Shown one piece after another: positions 35,216 through 45,367 of a stretch of DNA of 64,000 nt. This DNA is from Ochotona curzoniae (Eukaryota; Chordata; Mammalia; Lagomorpha; Ochotonidae). How positions within the stretch are numbered: position 1 is the stretch's first letter; the number at the start of each line of letters is the position of its first letter. The stretch spans positions 28,076,501 through 28,140,500 of the forward strand of contig NW_024467106.1 of assembly GCF_017591425.1 (NCBI RefSeq), in the 5' to 3' direction. The notes under the pieces are model-generated. The model did no database searches, was not told the DNA's origin, and saw nothing but the letters and a program-made list of their open reading frames with translations. A program made the position numbers and the translations under genes.

Positions 35216-35879
35216 ATTGTAGTTAACTTCCTTACATTAAAAAAAAAAAAAAAGCACATTCTCCTGGATCTTGCTGTTCTATATAAAAAAATAGTGATTA
35301 TTATTCTCCAACTGTAATGTTGATATGTACTCCATATGGAAACCCTGGAAGACATAGAAAGGAAAGTTAGAAATTGGCCCCTGCCCACCTGGTACAAGTT
35401 GTCAGGAACCTCTAGGACAACGTCTTTACAGTTTCTTCATGGCACCTACATGAATGTGCATAAGCAGATGCTCATTTTTTCTATGGAAATGGCTCCTGGA
35501 ACTTGACAATGTGGGTGGAGTTTTCCCAGGCCAACAAATGCCTCCAGCACCATGACGTGTGAGGGCCACTCATTGCTTGCTGCCACTGGCCCTGGTGACC
35601 CCAGGAACTTCCCTCTCCCAGGCCATGACCCTCTTGGGTTGTGTTTGGGGCTGTTTTTTCCTCCAGTGTTGCTTTTTCTACAATCTGTTCCATTCTTTTC
35701 TATATTCCAGTAATTCCACAAATATTCTGTCTCCTGACAGCCTTCTAATTAGCTCCCAGAACTATTAGACAGTTGCTCCTTTTAAAACTCTTTGCTATTT
35801 TAAGGAATCTAGGATGGGACAGAAAAACATGTATTGGCTGTCACCAGCTTTTTCTGATCTCTGTGAGAAGATACTGCCC
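35216..35879. other. Single-copy intron
   Basis: An A-run at about 35239-35253. Otherwise nothing recognised. Confidence 0.35.
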
Positions 35880-36640
35880 GAGGCACGTACCATCATTACT
35901 CAACATGAACATGAACACGAAAGGGGTTGCCAACTTCCACTTATTATAGCAATAATATAGTATACACGTACTTGAGTTTTTGTGTGAACATTTCTTATTA
36001 TTTTCTAAGGATACGTTCCTAGAAATAGCCTATGCGCGTCTCCGAGCCTTTTGTCCATATTGCCAAATTGTCCTCTAGACAGATCATTGCCAAGTTAGAG
36101 TTTCTAGCAGTGTGGGAGAGCACTCTTTGCCAATGCTGTGTATTCTTCTTTTCTGATCTTTGGCAATCGCTGTCCTAATTTGCATTTCTTTGATTACTAT
36201 TGAGATTGAATTTCTTTTTTACTAAGAACCTCATTTCTGTTTCTCCTTTTATAAATTGGCTTTTCATGTTGTTGGCACTTTATCCTGTTGGAGTGTTCTT
36301 TTTCTTACAGATTTTTAATTATTCCTTATAAAGTAAGGCTATCAGCTCTTTGTCACATTTGTTTCAGATGTTTCCTCGTGTTTCATGTGGCATGTAATTT
36401 TGCTTTTGATATTATTTGATGTATTGAAGAGATTAATGTTTGATATAGCTAAATGTATCAGGACTTTTTTTTTAGCCTTTTATCTTCCGCTTGGCAAGTT
36501 CTTCTCATCCCCAGCATTTTTGTAAATATTCATCTATATTTTCTTCTATTGCTTTTATTACTTCATTTTTTTTTCAATTTGAAATGTCAGCGTATAAACT
36601 GAAATATCAAACTTTTCTTTTTCTGCCCTCACAGATACGC
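35880..36640 (-). mobile_element. Ancient L1/HAL1 ORF2-type fragment, antisense
   Basis: 'aaggatacgttcctagaaatag', 'atattgccaaattgtcctctagac', 'ctaatttgcatttctttgattactattgagattgaatttc', 'gtcacatttgtttcagatgtttcc', 'tattcatctatattttcttc' are collinear with an old antisense L1. AT-rich throughout. Confidence 0.6.
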
Positions 36641-37579
36641 AGTTATTCTTTCAGTACTTGATATATGTATATTTTCCTGACTCACTCAATATTCTATGCC
36701 AAATTTTATCTTTAGAAAATCATACTGTGCATGTTGTGTTTTTGGAAAGTTTGAAATGAGAGAGTTATGATACAAATGCAGTTTTCAATTTCCTAGTAAT
36801 AACATTTTAAAAAGTGGAGCAGGTAAAATCGAACTTAGGAAGACATTTTATGTGATACAATATACCTTTTCAATACATGACACAGACATTGCAGGTCCCA
36901 GTAACTATGTGTGCCTGGTGGCCAACACATCTGACAGTGCAAATCTGGACTGTTCTGAGTTGTGACTTGTGTTCTATTCATCTGTCCATTGTGAAATTGG
37001 CAGCTGAGTGTTTTAAATGTCACTTCCTTGTAATTCAGTTTAATGCCTTCCTGGTCTTTCCTTCAAAAAAATAAAGAACAACTGACTTAATTTTCACTAA
37101 TTTGTTTCTTGTAAGACTGCAAACATGCCCTTGACATTTTTAGTTAGAATTTCAGCAACCCTATAATTGATTGGTGTCTGACATCTTCATAGCACTGGGT
37201 CTGCTCATTCGGGAACACGGAGTAGCATCCTCTTGTTGAATTCTCACTGATGCTTTACCAGCTTCCTCCTACATTCCCTTTTTCATGAACTGTTGGATTT
37301 ATTTAGAGATAGTTAGTATGACTTTGAAGAATAGGATCTTCTCTCCCTAATGTTTCTAATGGTGGATATTGCTAGAATATGGGGAAGCTGTCAGTCTTGT
37401 TTGTATACCTGTTGGGATTGACTATATCCTTCCAGTAGTTTTCCTTCTATGAATTCTTTTGAATTTTCTAAGTAGACAACAAGAATGTTTGGAGCAGAAC
37501 TAACGTTGTGTTCTGTTTTCCACCGTTGTGACCCTTCACCTCTGTCCTTTTCACAGAGGTGCCACTGCAGTGGCCAAGA
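36641..37579. other. AT-rich intron
   Basis: Unclassified. It may be further decayed L1, but no block is convincing. Confidence 0.35.
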
Positions 37580-37790
37580 GCAGACTGACTGGCCAGGTTA
37601 CGGTTCTAGTTAACTGAGTGACTTCATGCGTGACTTAATTTTTCAGCATCCCTGATACTCATATTGCCCCAGTGTCATAGCTATTGAAAGAGCAAGTGCG
37701 TGTAAAACACATAGGACTTTAGAACAAGGGTCCAAGGAAGCACCTAATATATATTAGCTATTGTTATCCTTATTGCTTCAGTTGCTGCAT
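37580..37790 (+). repeat. MIR SINE, sense, nearly full length
   Basis: 'ggttctagttaactgagtgacttcatgcgtgacttaatttttcagcatccctgatactcatattgccccagtgtcatagctattgaaagagc...ttagctattgttatccttattg' tracks MIR from core to 3' end. Confidence 0.55.
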
Positions 37791-37826
37791 GTTCTAGAAG
37801 GGGTTTTTTAAATAGTGATAATAAGG

Positions 37827-38110
37827 GGGTTGACATTGTGACATAGCAGGTTCAGCTGCCACCTGCAGTGCTAACATCCCATACAGCCACTGGTTCCAAT
37901 CCCAGCGGCTCCACTTTTAATCTGGCCTCCTGCTAATGCACATGGGAAAACAGTGAAAGATGGCCTACGTCTTTGGGCTTCTGCACCCGTATAGGAACCA
38001 TGCAGCCGTTTGGAGACTAGCTGGGGGAGTCAGCAGCTGGAACATCTCCTTCCCCATCTCTCTCTCTCTCTAACTGCCTTTAAAGTAAATAAATAAATAT
38101 TTTTTAAAAA
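37827..38110 (+). mobile_element. C-type SINE, sense
   Basis: 'gggttgacattgtgacatagcagg' head, GGTTCCAATCCC B-box region, 'gggcttctgcacccgtatagg' body, AAATAAATAAATATTTTTTAAA tail. Imperfect duplications TAGTGATAATAAGG and TAGTGGTAAGAGG flank it. Confidence 0.88.
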
Positions 38111-38334
38111 GTAGTGGTAAGAGGTATTCTGAACTTGTTCATTAGCTTAACAAGAATTCTGTTAGAAGATAATTAGGCTGTCTGTTAGAACAAATATTCC
38201 TCATTCTGTCAAGGCATGTTCTATTTTTATTTACTGAGTGAATATTCAAGAAAGGCCTACAAGAAAGTGAGGTGTCTGCTTAGAATCTGTGTTGTATGTT
38301 CTTTTTCTTCGATCAGTTCGTATGACAACTTACA

Positions 38335-38510
38335 GTCATTGGTTTCACCTATCATGTGCTTGTTTATTAACAAGCATTGCTTGAGTGCCTGACATGTGTT
38401 GGTCACAGACAAGGCACTGTAGACACTGTGGAAACAAAATTCCTGCCTTCTTAGCACTTGCGTTATTATGGGGCGGGGAAGCAGATGATAGAATACAGTA
38501 AAAGAGGATT
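38335..38510 (-). mobile_element. L2 3' end, antisense, left part of a split copy
   Basis: 'tgcttgagtgcctgacatgtgttggtcacagacaaggcactgtagacactgtggaaacaaaattcctgccttcttagcacttgcgttattatggggcgg' is the L2 3' end in reverse. It continues after the mariner at about 39836. Confidence 0.65.
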
Positions 38511-39835
38511 TTCAAAATGTTTGTGGAAATACTTATTTTGAACAAATCTATGCATGGATTGAAAACCTGCTTACACCAAAATCAGTTGTTACAGCATGTT
38601 GGAATAGGAGTGAGTTGGAGGCTGCACAAGGATAAGACATCCAAGCTCTTATCAGAAGCACACCTGTATTGCCAAATGTTCATTCTGTTTGCCTATAAAC
38701 ATGCCACCTGCAGTACTCACTGCATGTCTGAAGCCATATTGCAACCAGGGCACAGATGATTTTTGCTAAAATCGAAGCAAAACCCAATACCAAATTTATG
38801 ATGAAGTTCGTGTAGAGGACTGGTGCAGCCATGAATGCTTTACAAAGAATGGAGGGTAGCAATGCCCTCAAAGAAATTCACACTTGGAGAATAGGAAGCT
38901 CATCTTTAGAACGGGACCAGATGATGTTGAAGATAAACCTGTGGCAGCAAACCAACCACATCAGTTTGTGAGGAAGAAAATTACTCTTGTTGGTTGAAGA
39001 GGACCAATAAACAACAGCAGGGACAATAGCCAACACCATAGACATCTCAATGGCTCAGTTTACACAATTCTGACTGCAAAATGACAGTGGAGCAAACTTT
39101 CTGCTTAGTGGATGCCAAAGCTCTTGTGCTCACATCAGCTGAGAGACCAGAGCAGTTTTTAATGGAAGTATTATTTAAGTAGGAATCAAGATCCTGAAGC
39201 ATTTTTTGGAAGACTTGCATAAGGCTGAAGACAAAGTATGATCGGAACAATGGCTACCAAGAGCTGGAAGTGGTCTTGGCAGGGTCCAAGTGGGCTGGAG
39301 CAGAGCTAATGTCATGGCAGTGGGTGGTGTTGTTGTTGGGTTGGTTGTTTGCGGTTTTTTTTTGTATGTTCACATAATTTTGCTTATTAATTTTCTGTGG
39401 GACTAAAGGATGGCAACATCTTACTAGAAAAGTTTTTTGAAAGTTATGAAAACTTCAACAGAGACTGTCACTGCAACAACAACATTCCTGCTCATTTCTC
39501 ACATCAAATAATGGAATTTTTCCCATCAGTTTCAAAGGAAAACCTTTAGGCACCCACCTTACAGTCCTGGCTTGGTTCCTTCTGACTTCCCTACCCCACC
39601 CCCCTCAATCTTATAAAACATATATCTTCAAATTACATCCATTTTTCTTCAGTTTAATAATGTCAGAAAAAATGGCTTTGTCATGGCTACATTTCCAGGT
39701 CCTTCAGTTCCCTAGAATGAACCAAATGGTTGGAAGTATTGCATACAAAGGTATCTCAAACTCGATGGTACTTAGATTGGAAAATAAACTCATTTAAAAA
39801 TTTTTTTCTTTTAATCCCATTTTCTAATAATCATA
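38511..39835 (+). mobile_element. Near-full-length mariner transposon with decayed transposase
   Basis: About 1.3 kb, the usual mariner length. The left end TTTTCAAAATGTTTGTGGAAAT matches the terminal repeats at 43496 and 10472. The remains of a transposase read on + in shifting frames. They include 'TKFMMKF' near 38800, 'GPDDVEDKP' (about 38910-38940) in the HTH region, and 'TIANTIDISM' or 'GSVYTIL' (39025-39075) before the second HTH. 'NNIPAHFSH' (39475-39503) corresponds to the second catalytic-Asp motif, usually DNAPAHxS, with the Asp changed to Asn. 'HPPYSPGLVPSDF' (39551-39589) is the YSPDLxPxD motif with Asp changed to Gly before the conserved final Asp. Frameshifts and stops make it dead. 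The right end, 'tttaatcccattttctaataatcat', resembles the right terminal repeat at 43694 but is eroded. Confidence 0.8.
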
Positions 39836-40235
39836 AACCCCATCATAAATTTATATTATTCCAGGTTAATAATCAGTGTTAGGGATAAAAAATAACACAG
39901 GACAAGGGGGATGCATTACGCCTTGTGGAGTGGAATAAGGTTGAGGAGAGTCTCAAAGATAAGGTGGAGCTTAAGCAGACACTTGAAGCCAATGACTGGA
40001 AAGTCACAGGGGTATCTAGAAGAGGGTTCCAGATGGAGAGATGTGCCAAGGTCCTGAGGTGGCAGGTGTTTTGGTGGTACTAGAACAACCTCAGGTAGTC
40101 CATTACAGCTGCAGTAGAGTGGTTGAGGGGAAAGTGACATGGTTTGTTCCTGGTGAGAATGGAAAGTAATTTGAGGTTCCTGTAGGACACTTTGGCTTAT
40201 GCTTTGCGTTAGCTGAGAAACTGGACAGTGTTTTG
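39836..40235 (-). mobile_element. L2, antisense, right part of a split copy
   Basis: 'gaggagagtctcaaagataaggtggagcttaagcagacacttgaagcc', 'agagggttccagatggagagatgtgccaaggtcctgaggtggcagg', 'ctgcagtagagtggttgaggg' follow antisense L2 and pick up where 38510 stops. Confidence 0.65.
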
Positions 40236-40239
40236 GTTT

Positions 40240-41098
40240 TCTTGAGGAGAAAAACTACTTAATATAAAAGCTACCATTTTAGCCATTGGAAACTTGCAAT
40301 TAAATAGTTTCCAGTATATGCACAATGACCTACAACCATTACCACTATCTTATCCTAGAACCTTCTCATCACCTCCAGAAGGAATTTCATATCCATTAAC
40401 AACCACTCATTTCTCCTTCCCCTCAGCTCCTACCATCCACTGCTCTATGTTCTGTCCCTGGATTTACCTGGAATAGATAATTCATCAAATGCAGTCATAA
40501 GGTACAGGACCTCTTGGTTTGCCCACTCAGCAGAATGTTCTCAGAGTTCATCCTTGCTCCAGCCTGTATCAAGGCCAAATCATAGCCATGGATATAACCA
40601 ATGTGTTTGTTTATTTTTCAGTTGATGGGCATTTGGCTGTTTTTGCCTTTGGTTAGTGTGAATCCTACTGTCAAGAACAGGGTTTTGTGTGGATGGGTAT
40701 TTTTGATCCTCTTGGGTGATCACCTGGTAATTCTGTGTTTAACGTTCTAAGGAATGGCCCAGCCATTTTGTGGTTTATATCAATGGCTGCACCATTTTCC
40801 ATTTCTCCAAGCAATGTATGAGGAATCCAGCTTCACTACATCTTTGCCAACACTTGTTATTTATGGCAAAACATTTATAGTCATCCTGGTGGGTGTGAAG
40901 TGGTAATTCATTGCTCTTGGGGTGTGGATTATGCTCGTGAACAACAATGTTCAGTATCTCTTCATATGTGTTTTGATGAGTGTATTGTATATCTTCTTTG
41001 AAGATATGCCTATCAAATCCATTTTGCAATTTTTAATTGATTATTCTTTTATTACTGAGTTGGAAGAGTGCTCTATATATTCTGGATATTAGAACCAT
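40240..41098 (-). mobile_element. Ancient L1 3' region, antisense, left part of a split copy
   Basis: Long collinear match to an old antisense L1: 'ctaccattttagccatt', 'catcacctccagaaggaatttcatatcc', 'cagttgatgggcatttggctgtttttgcc', 'ggctgcaccattttccatttctccaagcaatgtatgag', 'gccaacacttgttatttatgg', 'gtgggtgtgaagtggtaattcattg', 'tgtatatcttctttgaagatatgcc', 'gagtgctctatatattctggatattagaacc'. Confidence 0.8.
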
Positions 41099-41427
41099 AT
41101 AAGGTCCTCGACTTATGATGGAGCTGTGTCCTGAGAAGCCCAATGTAAGTTGAAAATATTGTAAATTGGAAAAGCATTTAGTCCACTTTACTTGCCAAGA
41201 ATCATAGCTTAGGACCCAATGCACTGCAGATCTCACTGAACTGATGTGAGCTGATGGGAGCTGAAGTTCACTGCCACTCTCCAGCCTCACAAGAGAGTAC
41301 TGTACCAGATTTGCTAACCTGAGGGAGAGATCAAAATTTCAGTTGAAAGTTCACTTGCTACTAAAAATGTGCATTATTTTCACATCAATGTAGAGTTGAA
41401 AAGTCATAACTTAGGGACAAACTATCT
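41099..41427. mobile_element. Tigger-type DNA transposon inserted in L1
   Basis: Left end AAGGTCCTCGACTTATGATGG and right end AAGTCATAACTTAGGGACAAAC are inverted repeats of the 'gtccccgacttatgatgg' Tigger class. The interior has 'taagttgaaaatattgtaaattggaaaagcatt'. L1 sequence on the two sides is continuous once it is removed. Confidence 0.75.
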
Positions 41428-41730
41428 GCTTAGCAAATATGTTCTCTCATTCTGTGAATTGTATTTTTTTTTTTTTACTTTCTTGACTATGTCTTTTACA
41501 TGAAACTTTTTTTTATTATGATGAAGTCAGATTTACCATTTTTTCTCTCTGGTTGTGGTTGCTTTTGCTTTGGGCCCACATACCTAAGGACATTCCAGGG
41601 TCATGAAAACTTAACCCATATTTTCTTCCAAGAGTTTCTAGGTTTGTTTTAAAATGTAAAGCATGATTTTTACAACTTCAATCTTTTGTATGCAGTTATT
41701 CTGCTGCCCCAGGATGATTTATTGAAAAGA
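41428..41730 (-). mobile_element. Ancient L1 ORF2, antisense, right part of a split copy
   Basis: 'tagcaaatatgttctctcattctgtgaattg', 'actttcttgactatgtc', 'tgatgaagtcagatttaccattttttctc', 'cataccta-aggacattccagggtcatgaaaactt', 'ttttcttccaagagtttctagg' continue the L1 from 41098. Confidence 0.8.
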
Positions 41731-42782
41731 TACTTATTTCTCCATGAAATAGTCTTGCACTTGAGTTGGAAATTAGCTTATCAAAGTATTGAATTTACTC
41801 CTGGGCTTCTGGAGAGTTTTTAGGAGGAAGAGGGACATTTGTCAGACTTAGGTTTTGAAAGCATCACCCTGCCCACTGAGGGCAGAGCAGGGACTTGGAT
41901 TACAGAGCCAAAGCCAATCGAATTCTAGATCATTGTTGACTGTGAAGTGGACAAAATTTTCACATGGAATGGATATGTGATGTGGCAAAAAGGGACGCAT
42001 CACAGACGATGCTGAATGTTTGATCAGAACACCTGGAAGACATGGCTGATCATTTGCAATGGGGCGTGGGGGTGAGCTTTTGAACAACAAGGTCACACTG
42101 TGGCTACACCTATGAGGCATCACACAGAGAAGTAGGATGGGTGAGTCTAGAAATCACATTCACATTAAAAATTGTTAGCATCCCATTCTAGCTCATACTA
42201 GATTATTCCCTTAATCTGTGGACATGGGGTTTTCTCTGTAGGAACATGCAACAATAATTTATATTCACTGTGATTCTGCTGTCTTCTTAGGTTTTGTTGT
42301 CAGGAACATGATTTAGAAACTTTGCCATCCTTTTTTGGTGCCCTGTATAGTTTATAACATAGACAGATTATCTGCTCTTTGAAAATGAAAAGAAGATTTT
42401 ACAGATTTTCTTTGTGGCTTCTTCCTTATCAGTCCCTTTAGTTTTATTCTTCTTTAAGGAATTTAGTAACTTATTTTTTCCTTTTCCTTGAGATATTCAA
42501 ATTTATTAGCATATGTTTGAGTGTAATTGTTAAGCTTCTGTGTCTTTGTCATATGTACTTTCTTATCACTGATGTGTTTTTCCCCTTTTGTTTCTTTGGT
42601 TTTATAACTTGCCTGTTTTATTGATGTAGCTGATATTAACATATTAAATATAGCAAGCAAAAAAAAGTATCCCATTGCTTGTTTTTGTAAATGAAATTAA
42701 ACTTGGACCAAACACATCGGCTCAGATTCTTCAGGTTCCATGTCACCTGTTTGTGGTCCCAACTGAGGAAACTTGCCTTCTG
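41731..42782. other. AT-rich intron, partly L1-like
   Basis: 42380-42660 has the T-rich style of antisense L1 ORF2 ('tcttccttatcagtccctttagttttattcttctttaaggaatttag') but is not certain. 41850-42160 is unclassified. Confidence 0.35.
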
Positions 42783-42801
42783 TGGCCACCTGGTGGCGCT
42801 A
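42783..42801 (+). promoter_or_regulatory. CTCF-type binding motif
   Basis: TGGCCACCTGGTGGCGCTA differs from the standard 19-bp CTCF consensus TGGCCACCAGGGGGCGCTA at only two positions. The motif is in the forward orientation and sits in sequence I cannot assign to a repeat. Occupancy is not shown by sequence. Confidence 0.6.
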
Positions 42802-43180
42802 TTGGCATTGCTTTGCCTGGTTACTGTCCTCTTCGGGGTCCCATAGTACCCTTCCTGGCTTGCTCCATGTCCTCCTACAGATCCAACACCTCTTGACTTT
42901 TAGTTCTTAAATGGTCACCTGCTCTAGGATAAAAGAAGGTCTTTCTTAGAATTCTAACACTCCTACTGGAGTATTATTCATGCATTTTACCTATTAGTAG
43001 AGCTCCCTGATAGGAGCAGCCTCATTGAACGCTTGGGGCAAGGGCAACTTCCCCCACCAAAAGGGCTGAATATGCTCTTCAGGCATTTCTCTTATTAAAT
43101 ACAGCGTGAAACTAAGTTCAATCTTCCGTGAAACATTCCAGGAGCTGTTTTTTAACCAAGAGACCAGTTCTTGGAGTTTT
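42802..43180. other. Unclassified intron around the CTCF-type motif
   Basis: More GC-rich than its AT-rich surroundings. No element recognised. Confidence 0.35.
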
Positions 43181-43495
43181 ATGAACTTTGCTTCTCTTTA
43201 TCTACTTCCTAATTTATTTGCTTTGCTGTTCTTTTTGTGAATTCCCTTCCTTCTTTATGAATGCTTTCTCATTCTTTTTCTAATATCTTGATTTTCATGC
43301 TTGCTTTTTAGTATTTTCTGTGTCTCTATTGCTTGTATATAAATTTGTCTTTGATTATGGCTTTGTCCAAATCCTATATTTTTGTCTAAATAGTTTTTCT
43401 TCCTCATTCTAGTAAAACTTTTCCATGATGACACTTTATGTTTAAAATCTGAGATTTCTATTTCTTTAAATATCAACATAATTATGCAGTGAGAT
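43181..43495 (-). mobile_element. Ancient L1 ORF2 middle, antisense (probable)
   Basis: T-rich with 'ttctttatgaatgctttctcattctttttctaatatcttg', 'tataaatttgtctttgattatggctttgtccaaatcc', 'tttttcttcctcattctagtaaaac': the style and partial order of antisense L1 ORF2. Confidence 0.45.
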
Positions 43496-43694
43496 GAGGG
43501 CACTTCAAAAAGTTCATGAAAAAACAGTTAAAAGTGCATTTATTTTGATGCAAATGGATTTGAGGTACAGAAAACCTTTTGTTTATCATACATGTAAAAT
43601 GTTATTAAAAACATACAATGAATTTTGAATCTTGGAATCAACAGAAGCTTATAATTTTAATTCCATTTTCCCACAAGCATTTTGAAGTATGCTC
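43496..43694. mobile_element. Short mariner derivative (MITE-like), clearest copy
   Basis: About 199 bases. The left end GAGGGCACTTCAAAAAGTTC and the right end, reverse-complemented, GAGCATACTTCAAAATGCTTG are inverted repeats that extend about 40 bases (left '..aaacagttaaaagt', right '..aaatggaattaaaat'). Confidence 0.75.
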
Positions 43695-43796
43695 ACTTCT
43701 ACTGTAAGCTATAGAAATGATCACATTTATCTGCCATCTTCCCTCATCATCTGTGATTTTGTGTTGTTATATAATTTTAGATGACTAATGATTAAC

Positions 43797-44127
43797 TTAT
43801 TTACTCACTTATTTGAAAGGCTAAGTTATAGAGACATAGAGTGAGACAGACAGACACATACACACAGAGATCATTCACCTGCTGGTTCATTCCCCAAATA
43901 ACTGCAGTTTCTCTGGCTGGTCCAGCCTGAATCCAGATGCCTGGAACTTCATCCAACTCTCTCATATGGATGCAGAAGCCCCAAGACTTGGACCATCTTC
44001 TGCTTTCCCAGATGCATTAGCAGGGAGCTGGCTCAAAAATAGAACAGCAAGCACATGAACTGGCACTCACATGGGATGCCAGCACTGCAAGTGGTGATTC
44101 AGACCACTGTGCCACAATACCAACCCC
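43797..44127 (-). mobile_element. C-type SINE, antisense, diverged
   Basis: 'cacttatttgaaaggctaagttatag', 'ctgctggttcattccccaaataactgc', 'tcatccaactctctcatatggatgcag', end ATACCAACCCCT. Confidence 0.85.
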
Positions 44128-44129
44128 TG

Positions 44130-45050
44130 CAATTTTAGTTTTTATTTGCTTTTTTGCAACTACCCTTTCTCATTTGTTATTTGAGATGTTGATTTTATTT
44201 TAAAATCACTAAAGTAACTATGATTTTAAAATTCAAATCCGTATTTACATGGCTTCAGAGGCTACTGACATCTGTCACATTTATCTAACAGTGGGGTGAG
44301 TGCTCTTTGAGTGACGTTTTTCAGGAAGGTCATAAGAATTTTATATCTAAGGTGTCCTTGCATGAATCACAGCCTTTTTCTGTTGCTTCTCCTGTGAATG
44401 ACAAGTTATCCAAGTATAGATTCCTATCATTATAACTTTTTTCCTCAAACCTCTCCAGATATGACATCAGTGTTGTTATGGAGTCCGAGGCCATCTGCTT
44501 TGGTTCCTTTATAGATAAGTCTTTTTGCTCGTTTCAATTGGATGCTCAAAGGATTCTTTTGTTATCTTCGAAGAAAAGATAGGACATATTTTATCTGTAT
44601 CAAGTCTAAGATATTATTGTTATTATTGTTATTTTAATTTAAGTAATCTGGTCTTTTTCAAGCTACAAAAGTTTTCTTTTGTTACATTTCTACTTAATTC
44701 TTTGTTAGATATCACCTTTAGAACTACCAATAATTCACAAGTGAATCTTTGTGGCTTATTCCCATGTCACTAATTTCTCTCTAGTCATCTTTATCTTAAA
44801 CTACTCTTATTATTTTAGACTATTATTATTATTTTATCTTAAACTACTTCTCACATTCTGAGAGAACATCTCAAGGTGTCCATACGTAGTATCTGTTCAT
44901 TTTTTTTTTTTTGGTTAATTTAATGGTTAAATTCCACTCTTTCTGGCTTCTCACGCTTGTTAGAATTCTCATGGCATTATTCGTTTCTTGTCACTAGCGT
45001 CTTAACTTTACTGGCATCCTTTTGATCTCTCTTTCCAAGGATTTCCCATG
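44130..45050 (-). mobile_element. HAL1/L1-type fragment, antisense
   Basis: 'acagcctttttctgttgcttctcctgtgaatgac', 'agtatagattcctatcattataacttttttcctcaaacctctccagatatgac', 'tatggagtccgaggccatctgctttggttcctttatagataagtctttttgctcg', 'ggatgctcaaaggattcttttg' are collinear with the antisense HAL1/L1 ORF1-side sequence. (ATT)n interruptions occur near 44614 and 44820. A T-run is at about 44901-44912. Confidence 0.6.
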
Positions 45051-45367
45051 GATTTATTTGAGATCCTAGGGTGAAGAACAAATACAGGCAGAGAAAGCTC
45101 CTGTCTCCTGGTTCACTCCCTCAATTGCCGCAACAGCTGAGATTGGTCTGGGTTGAAGCTGGGAGCTGGGAATTCAACCCAGGTCTCCCATGCAGGAACA
45201 TGGAACAACAGGAACCTGACCGTTTCAGTCATCACCCTCCCTCCTAATAAGTGCATTTCTAGGAAGCTGGAGCCAGGAAGCAGCGATGGATAGCAAACCC
45301 AGGCATTCTGAAATGGGACGTTGGCATCTTAACTAGCATCCCCACAGTGAGGTCAGATGCTCAGCCC
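45050..45367 (-). mobile_element. C-type SINE, antisense, old
   Basis: 'tcctggttcactccctcaattgccgcaacagctgag', 'gggagctgggaattcaacccaggtctcccatgcagg', 'cttaactagcatcccc' in the C-SINE reverse order. Confidence 0.75.
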
